From contig NZ_JAODTL010000045.1 of assembly GCF_026191375.1 (NCBI RefSeq), positions 1 to 64,000 of the forward strand: DNA of 64,000 nt. The letters are read 5' to 3'. Shown piece by piece: positions 59,041 to 64,000 of this stretch. Below the pieces are notes generated by a model. It searched no databases. It saw nothing but the letters and a program-made list of their open reading frames with translations, and had not been told where the DNA came from. Position 1 is the stretch's first letter; the number at the start of each line of letters is the position of its first letter. The stretch comes from Marinomonas pontica. Lineage in GTDB: Bacteria > Pseudomonadota > Gammaproteobacteria > Pseudomonadales > Marinomonadaceae. The translations under genes and the position numbers were made by a program.

Positions 59041-59550
59041 CTATTGTTTTGCCTCAGGCGCTTGTGGTTGTAATGTCATGGATACGCGTCCCGAATCTTT
59101 TTTCTCTGCGCTGAATGTGCCGTCTTGAATCATGTACAGAATGTAGTCTGCGGTGATGGAGTTTTGAATGCGGCTTAAATAACCATCGCCAATGATTTCT
59201 AATTTAGATTCGTCTGTTTGATAGTGTATTTCATTGCCTTTACTGATCACAATGTTGCCACTCCAGTCCACTTGCTGGCTGAATTTGGCTGGTGAACCTG
59301 ACGCTTCGAGGCTGCTAAATTTACGCGTATTTGCGTCTGTCGAAACTTTCAGGTATTCGGCTTGGATTTCAATAGAACCTTGTTTTACAAAGACGTTGCC
59401 TTTGTAAATGGCTTGACCTGAATTTTGATCGAACGATGCTTCATCCGCTTGAATCTCTAGTGGTTTGTTGATGTCATCAGGCAGTGCGTACGTATATTGG
59501 CCAATAAGGGCAGTGGTGAGCAACATGCTGGCGTTAATGAATCGTTTCAT
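59041..59550 (-). CDS. lptA: LPS transport periplasmic protein LptA
   Basis: 169 residues with signal peptide (1-22, cleaved after TYA) and an OstA/LptA beta-jellyroll (about 30-145). LptA forms the periplasmic bridge for LPS between LptC and LptD. It overlaps lptC by 17 nt and touches lptB, so lptC-lptA-lptB form one operon. Confidence 0.94.
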   Translation of the reverse strand: MKRFINASMLLTTALIGQYTYALPDDINKPLEIQADEASFDQNSGQAIYKGNVFVKQGSIEIQAEYLKVSTDANTRKFSSLEASGSPAKFSQQVDWSGNIVISKGNEIHYQTDESKLEIIGDGYLSRIQNSITADYILYMIQDGTFSAEKKDSGRVSMTLQPQAPEAKQ

Positions 59551-60112
59551 ATTTTCCTCGTACAGATCCTGTCATCACGACTTCTTCTGAATTTATATAA
59601 GTGGTAATCGTACCAGCGGAGGTCTCGCCTTGTGTAGAGGTCAGTGTCGCCGCTCCATAACTGGTAATTGATTTGTCGCTGTCTTTGTAATGCATGTTGT
59701 TTGAACTAAGCTGAATGTCTTCCGACTTTAGAAATGTCTTAGTTGCAATGACATTATCGGTTAATAGAATATCATTACTTCCATCATCGATAACCCCTTT
59801 ATCTGCTTTTGCGTGCCATTGTCCTGAATTAGAGTAGCGTTCAATACTGGGGTTTTCGAGTAGCGTCTTGGATTCAGTCACAAAGTGCAGTGTTTGCTGG
59901 GCGTTCAGTGTTTCTATCAATTCACCATTTTGATCAAACTCTTTGACTTTTACTTTGGTAATAAAGTAATCGGGAGAGTTGCGCAATGAATCTGTCTGAA
60001 CCAGATTTTTTATGGGGGTTGTGCTATACCAGCCTAGCAGGCCGGCACCAAGAATAATCGCTGCCGCAACAAAAATGAGTTTTGGTCGAATCTGATCCGT
60101 TAAATACGACAT
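59534..60112 (-). CDS. lptC: LPS export membrane protein LptC
   Basis: 192 residues: a single N-terminal membrane helix (about 12-30) and a periplasmic LptC beta-jellyroll. It accepts LPS from LptB2FG and passes it to LptA. Its ATG shares its last base (60112) with the yrbG stop. Normally kdsC precedes lptC; here yrbG does. Confidence 0.93.
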   Translation of the reverse strand: MSYLTDQIRPKLIFVAAAIILGAGLLGWYSTTPIKNLVQTDSLRNSPDYFITKVKVKEFDQNGELIETLNAQQTLHFVTESKTLLENPSIERYSNSGQWHAKADKGVIDDGSNDILLTDNVIATKTFLKSEDIQLSSNNMHYKDSDKSITSYGAATLTSTQGETSAGTITTYINSEEVVMTGSVRGKYETIH

Positions 60113-61107
60113 TACATTGAGCCGTTGGTGCTAAGTATGAATAAATACACGCCATAGCAAGCGATGAGAGGAAGTCCAACCCATCTTGGGATCGCGTTCT
60201 TCTTGGTTTTCTTGAAAATGTAAATGGCAAGCGCCAATGTCAGTGTTAAACCAAGAACCCAGGGAAAGTCTCTGTGAGTGACGCTTGAATCAATGACTCC
60301 AGGTGCAAGCAATGCGGGCAATGGAAGTACGGTGGCTAAATTGAAAATGTTAGAACCCAGTACGTTACCAATTGCGATGTCGTGATGACCCTTTCTGACA
60401 CTGCTTACAGAGGCAGCGAGTTCAGGAAGGCTTGTTCCAATAGCAACTATGGTTAAACCAATGACAAGCTCGCTTACCCCAAGTGCGGTCGCAATGCCTA
60501 TTGCTCCCCAAACAAGCAGTTTGGAACTACCAATCAAAACAGCCAATCCAATTAAAGCAATGATTAAAGACTTTCCTATAGAGGTGTCTTCATGCTCCGA
60601 CAGTTCATCTAGCTCGTCTTCTAGATCTTTGCTGCCTCGCAATAACAGGATTAATACAATCAAAAAAGCGGCAATCAGGATAATGCCATCCCAAGCTTCA
60701 AGTGTTTGATCGAATAATAAGAAGCCCGTTAGTAGTGTAATAGCAAGCACTAAAGGTACTTCTTTCGTTGAAAGGCCTTGGGCGATTGGAATGGCTGAAA
60801 ATAACAGGGTGATACCAAGGACCAAAGCAATGTTGGCAATATTGGAGCCCAGCACATTGCCGATGGCAATTTCAGGTGCATTATCAAGTGCAGCAATGGC
60901 AGAAACCACCATTTCTGGTGCGGATGTTCCAAATGCCACTAGTGTGATACCAATCACCATTGGGTTGACGTTTAGTTTTTTTGCAACCAGAGCTGAGTGC
61001 TCTATGAATTTATCGGAACTCAAAACCAGTAAAATTAAGCCTGCAACAAGGGCGATGGAAAACAGCAACATATCGTTGATAATACTCGTAGAAAAGGAAA
61101 GCACCAT
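60112..61107 (-). CDS. yrbG: Calcium/sodium antiporter (YrbG, CaCA family)
   Basis: 331 residues with about ten membrane helices in two inverted halves. Each half has the CaCA alpha-repeat: GTSAPEMVVS ... GNVLGSNIANI and GTSLPELAAS ... GNVLGSNIFNL. An internal acidic loop is near 140-160. The start may be the ATG at 61071 (MLLFSIALV, matching the family); 61107 is the longest. It overlaps lptC by 1 base. Divergent from mlaF, the classic yrb/mla arrangement. Confidence 0.92.
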   Translation of the reverse strand: MVLSFSTSIINDMLLFSIALVAGLILLVLSSDKFIEHSALVAKKLNVNPMVIGITLVAFGTSAPEMVVSAIAALDNAPEIAIGNVLGSNIANIALVLGITLLFSAIPIAQGLSTKEVPLVLAITLLTGFLLFDQTLEAWDGIILIAAFLIVLILLLRGSKDLEDELDELSEHEDTSIGKSLIIALIGLAVLIGSSKLLVWGAIGIATALGVSELVIGLTIVAIGTSLPELAASVSSVRKGHHDIAIGNVLGSNIFNLATVLPLPALLAPGVIDSSVTHRDFPWVLGLTLTLALAIYIFKKTKKNAIPRWVGLPLIACYGVYLFILSTNGSM

Positions 61108-61240
61108 TTAATGAGGTTTGACGATGAAATTCAAGGCTTGATCTTGCAAACAAATTAGATTTGCCCTTGCTGCGATTCTAATTGTTAAGGGGCAGTGATA
61201 GTATCAGGCGATATTTAGAAAGGATGATAAAGGTGTACTC

Positions 61241-62038
61241 GTGGCTGATGCTTATATAGAAGTCCAAGATTTGAGCTTTTCGAGAGGGGATCGTGTCATT
61301 TATGAAAATGTTTCTCTTACTATCCCAAGAGGTAAAATCACCGCGGTTATGGGGCCAAGTGGTACGGGTAAAACCACGTTATTGCGTTTAATTGCGGCTC
61401 AATTGTCACCAGATTCGGGGTTGGTGCTCGTGGACGGTAAAAATGTTCATATGTTATCCAGGTCTGAACTTTATAAAGTGCGAAAGAAAATGGGGATGTT
61501 ATTTCAAAGTGGTGCTTTGTTCAGTGACATGTCTGTGGCTGAAAATATCGCTTTCCCAATGGAAGAACACACTAAGCTTGATGCAAAAGCCATCAACGAA
61601 AAAGTGTTGGAAAAACTTCATAGTGTCGGTTTGCGTGGTGCGGCTCAACTAAAGCCTTCTGAACTTTCTGGTGGTATGGCGCGACGAGTAGCATTGGCTA
61701 GAGCGATCGCGTTGGACCCCGAGTTAGTCATGTATGATGAGCCTTTTACCGGGCAAGACCCTATTTCTAAAGGTGTGCTGGTGAAGCTGATTCGTCAGTT
61801 AAATGAATCTGCGAATATGACGTCTGTATTGGTCTCCCATGATGTTGAAGAGTCTCTTTCTATCGCCGATCATGTTTGTATCTTGGCTGGTGGTCGAGTG
61901 ATTGCAGAAGGGTCGCCAGAAGATATTAGGATGTCGGATGACGCTGAAGTGAAGCAATTTTTAAATGGCGAGCCAGATGGCCCTGTGCCGTTTCATTACC
62001 CCGAAAAAGATCGGGCTGGTGTCGAGGTGACGGTATGA
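61241..62038 (+). CDS. mlaF: Phospholipid ABC transporter ATP-binding protein MlaF
   Basis: 265 residues from GTG 61241. Walker A (GPSGTGKTT near 38-46), signature LSGGMARRVALARAI, Walker B VMYDEPFTGQDP. MlaF drives the MlaFEDB complex that keeps outer-membrane lipid asymmetry. Overlaps mlaE by 4 nt (ATGA). First gene of the mla operon, divergent from yrbG across 133 bp. Confidence 0.96.
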   Translation: MADAYIEVQDLSFSRGDRVIYENVSLTIPRGKITAVMGPSGTGKTTLLRLIAAQLSPDSGLVLVDGKNVHMLSRSELYKVRKKMGMLFQSGALFSDMSVAENIAFPMEEHTKLDAKAINEKVLEKLHSVGLRGAAQLKPSELSGGMARRVALARAIALDPELVMYDEPFTGQDPISKGVLVKLIRQLNESANMTSVLVSHDVEESLSIADHVCILAGGRVIAEGSPEDIRMSDDAEVKQFLNGEPDGPVPFHYPEKDRAGVEVTV

Positions 62039-62817
62039 AAATGGTTGCATTACTGGGCGGTGCGTTACTTGACTGGATTGAGTCGGTTGGTCGAGCGGGC
62101 ATATTTTTGGCGCAAAGTATTTTTAGATTGCCGGTACGTTTTAAAGAATCGATTAATCTGCTGATTAAGCAACTGTATTCTGTTGGTGTGTTGTCGCTGG
62201 TGATTGTCGTTGTTTCGGGTGCGTTTATTGGTATGGTGTTGGCCTTGCAAGGTTACAGCATCTTGGCCAAATTTGGTTCCGAAGAGGCGGTGGGGCAATT
62301 GCTGGCATTGGCGTTACTTCGAGAGCTTGGGCCTGTGGTAACGGCGTTGTTGTTTGCTGGGCGTGCGGGGTCTTCCTTAACGGCTGAGATTGGTCTAATG
62401 AAAGCGACAGAGCAGTTGTCTAGCTTTGAAATGATGGGGGTTGATCCGTTACGTCGGGTTATTGCTCCTAGGTTTATTGCTGGCGTTATCTGTCTGCCAT
62501 TGCTGAGTTTGATTTTTTCCACCACCGGTATTATCGGTGGTCTGGTGGTTTCTGTGAATTGGTTGGGTGTTCATGATGGCGCTTTTTGGTCTCTGATGCA
62601 GCAATCAGTTTATTTTGACACTGACATCGTAAATGGCTTTATTAAAGCTGTGTGTTTTTCAATTGCCGTTACTTGGATTGCGGTATATCAAGGGTATGAG
62701 TGTGTGCCAACTTCCGAAGGGATTGGTAAAGCCACGACCCGCACTGTTGTTTTAGGTTCATTGGCTATTTTGGCGTTGGACTTTGTATTAACCGCCGCCA
62801 TGTTTGGAGATTTTTAA
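62035..62817 (+). CDS. mlaE: Phospholipid ABC transporter permease MlaE
   Basis: 260 residues. The MlaE/YrbE permease pattern (GMVLALQGY near 65, ALLRELGPVVTALLFAGRAGSS near 95-116) and about five to six membrane helices are present. It forms the inner-membrane part with MlaF. Overlaps mlaF and is followed by mlaD after 1 bp. Confidence 0.96.
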   Translation: MKMVALLGGALLDWIESVGRAGIFLAQSIFRLPVRFKESINLLIKQLYSVGVLSLVIVVVSGAFIGMVLALQGYSILAKFGSEEAVGQLLALALLRELGPVVTALLFAGRAGSSLTAEIGLMKATEQLSSFEMMGVDPLRRVIAPRFIAGVICLPLLSLIFSTTGIIGGLVVSVNWLGVHDGAFWSLMQQSVYFDTDIVNGFIKAVCFSIAVTWIAVYQGYECVPTSEGIGKATTRTVVLGSLAILALDFVLTAAMFGDF

Positions 62818-62818
62818 A

Positions 62819-63283
62819 ATGAGAAGTAAGCGCACGGAATTGTTTGTTGGGTCTTTTATTTTATTGGGTATTTTGGCGTTTGTTTATCTGGCGGTGCAGG
62901 TAAGTGGGTTGGCTTTTACTGACAAAAAGGACACTTACCAGATTGTGGCGAGATTTGATGACATAGGTGGTTTAAGTAATCGTGCCAAGGTAACCATTGC
63001 GGGTGTGACCATCGGCAGTGTGGAGTCCATTACTCTTGATAAAGAGCTTTATATGGGGCTTGTTACAATGAATATTGACTCTGATGTGAACAATATTCCT
63101 ACTGATAGTTCGATTGCTATTTTGACTAGCGGCCTATTGGGTGAGAAATACTTGGGGCTGTCTATCGGTGCTGATGATGAAATGCTGACTGACGGCGGTG
63201 AAATATTCGACACGCAGTCCGCGTTGGTGTTAGAGACGTTAATTAGTCAGTTTTTATTTAAAGCCGGTGATTCGGAGAAGTAA
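62819..63283 (+). CDS. mlaD: MCE-domain phospholipid-binding protein MlaD
   Basis: 154 residues from the ATG at 62819 (GGAG site). An earlier TTG at 62804 lies inside mlaE. One N-terminal membrane helix (about 8-28), then an MCE domain (about 38-118) with GLSNRAKVTIAGVTIGSV and GLLGEKYLGL. Forms the hexameric lipid ring above MlaE. mlaC begins 1 bp after its stop. Confidence 0.96.
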   Translation: MRSKRTELFVGSFILLGILAFVYLAVQVSGLAFTDKKDTYQIVARFDDIGGLSNRAKVTIAGVTIGSVESITLDKELYMGLVTMNIDSDVNNIPTDSSIAILTSGLLGEKYLGLSIGADDEMLTDGGEIFDTQSALVLETLISQFLFKAGDSEK

Positions 63284-63284
63284 T

Positions 63285-63902
63285 ATGTTGAAATTGTTGT
63301 CACGTGCTTTTTTAATTTTTTCTGTCGTTGGTGCCAGTTTAGCTTGGTCGAATGAAGAAGCGGCTAGAGAGGCCGTCATTGAGGTGGTGGATGCTTTTCG
63401 TACACAGATTGTTGCGGATAAAGACGTTTTGTCAAAGGACCCAGCTCTGCTTGAAGAAAGGGTAAACGCCATTTTGGAGAATGTTGTTGATTTTGATGAC
63501 TTCTCTAAAAAAGTGATGGGGAAATACTACCGTCGTGCCTCACCTGAACAGCGAGTGCGTTTTGCAACCGTCACAAAAGATACGTTGCTAAAAACCTATG
63601 GGGCATCGTTGCTTGAGTTGGATGCTGATCGTATTGAGGTGCTGCCTTTGGGGCCTCAAGGTCGTGGTAAAGAAACGAAAGTGGATGTTGACTTTCAAAT
63701 GGAAGCGGGTGGCTTGTTAAATATTTCCTTTTATATGGAAGAGTCTAAGCAGGGGCGTTGGTTATTGAGTAATATTGTGATTAATAACATTAATTTTGGC
63801 TTAACGTTCCGTAAGCAGTTTGGCGTGATGATGGAGCAAAATAAGAACAATATTGAATTGGCGATTAATGCTTGGCGTGAGTCTTTGGCAAAAAAATCAT
63901 AG
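63285..63902 (+). CDS. mlaC: Periplasmic phospholipid-binding protein MlaC
   Basis: 205 residues from the ATG at 63285 (GGAG site). Signal peptide 1-22 (cleaved near SLAWS), then the Tgt2/MlaC domain including FDDFSKKVMGKYYRRASPEQ (about 70-90). It shuttles phospholipid between the MlaA-porin complex and MlaFEDB. A strong terminator follows, so mlaB is not in this transcript within the window. Confidence 0.95.
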   Translation: MLKLLSRAFLIFSVVGASLAWSNEEAAREAVIEVVDAFRTQIVADKDVLSKDPALLEERVNAILENVVDFDDFSKKVMGKYYRRASPEQRVRFATVTKDTLLKTYGASLLELDADRIEVLPLGPQGRGKETKVDVDFQMEAGGLLNISFYMEESKQGRWLLSNIVINNINFGLTFRKQFGVMMEQNKNNIELAINAWRESLAKKS

Positions 63903-63930
63903 TCTAAATTTCCGCAATTTCATTTCTTAA

Positions 63931-63964
63931 AATCCGAGTCCATTTTGTGGATTCGGATTTTTTT
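63931..63964 (+). terminator. Intrinsic terminator of the mla operon
   Basis: AATCCGAGTCC (63931-63941) pairs with GGATTCGGATT (63949-63959) with one wobble and a 7-nt loop, followed by T-rich 63958-63964. It is about 30 bp past mlaC. The last 36 bases of the window show nothing recognisable. Confidence 0.9.
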
Positions 63965-64000
63965 GTCTGGCAGATTGTCAGCCTTGAATAAAATCTAAGA

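Noticed and set aside
63903-64000. mlaB after mlaC
   Set aside because: A terminator follows mlaC and no STAS-domain reading frame begins before the window ends.

Overview
The window looks like chromosome from a moderately AT-rich marine gammaproteobacterium. The best guess is an Oceanospirillales member close to Marinomonas. This rests on gene content and order (giant RTX adhesin, gatCBA / mreBCD-maf-rng-yhdP, lptCAB-rpoN-ptsN-npr, mlaFEDC) and on protein character, not on a database search. Nearly all of it is ordinary chromosomal sequence. No phage, insertion sequence, CRISPR array or toxin-antitoxin module was seen.

Layout. 1-5.4 kb: 3' end of a very large type I-secreted RTX adhesin, then msrA. 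6.2-7.0 kb: an array of four identical initiator tRNA genes plus a decayed fifth copy. 7.0-14.3 kb: accessory genes (ROK regulator divergent from a DUF1479 oxygenase-like gene, azlCD with an XRE-cupin regulator, a broken EAL gene, an unidentified membrane protein). 14.6-24.5 kb: a 7TM diguanylate cyclase, bactofilin plus M23 peptidase, DEAD-box helicase, EAL protein, sodium/alanine symporter, LTA-synthase-like sulfatase. 24.7-28.5 kb: a 56-residue protein overlapping a methyltransferase gene, PepSY and DUF2946 membrane proteins (His/Met-rich, metal-like), DUF2750. 28.6-34.5 kb: a five-gene nucleoside uptake and adenine deaminase operon. 35-41.4 kb: two more diguanylate cyclases around rRNA/tRNA modification genes and a lipoprotein L,D-transpeptidase. 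41.5-64 kb: core genes (gatCBA, mreBCD-maf-rng-yhdP-nitrilase, darP-mgtE-npr-ptsN-rpoN-lptBAC-yrbG, mlaFEDC).

How the genes work together. Three GGDEF proteins and two EAL genes (one broken) lie within about 30 kb of the RTX adhesin. In related bacteria cyclic-di-GMP controls whether such adhesins stay on the surface. The mre, bactofilin/M23, L,D-transpeptidase, lpt, mla and yhdP genes together cover cell shape, peptidoglycan, LPS export and outer-membrane lipid balance. The BMP-type ABC transporter with adenine deaminase forms a purine salvage unit.

The most unusual signals are: reading-frame breaks in two normally important adjacent genes (lptB at a 7-A run, rpoN at a 5-C run) and two in a CSS-type EAL gene; a probable ATT start for mreC; a structured segment with a plus-strand terminator but no plus-strand gene (about 18.29-18.40 kb); tandem 16-bp palindromic operators before the XRE-cupin regulator; and a reduced lpt/rpoN locus without kdsD, kdsC, hpf or rapZ in their usual places. 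No clearly new defence or biosynthetic system was found.
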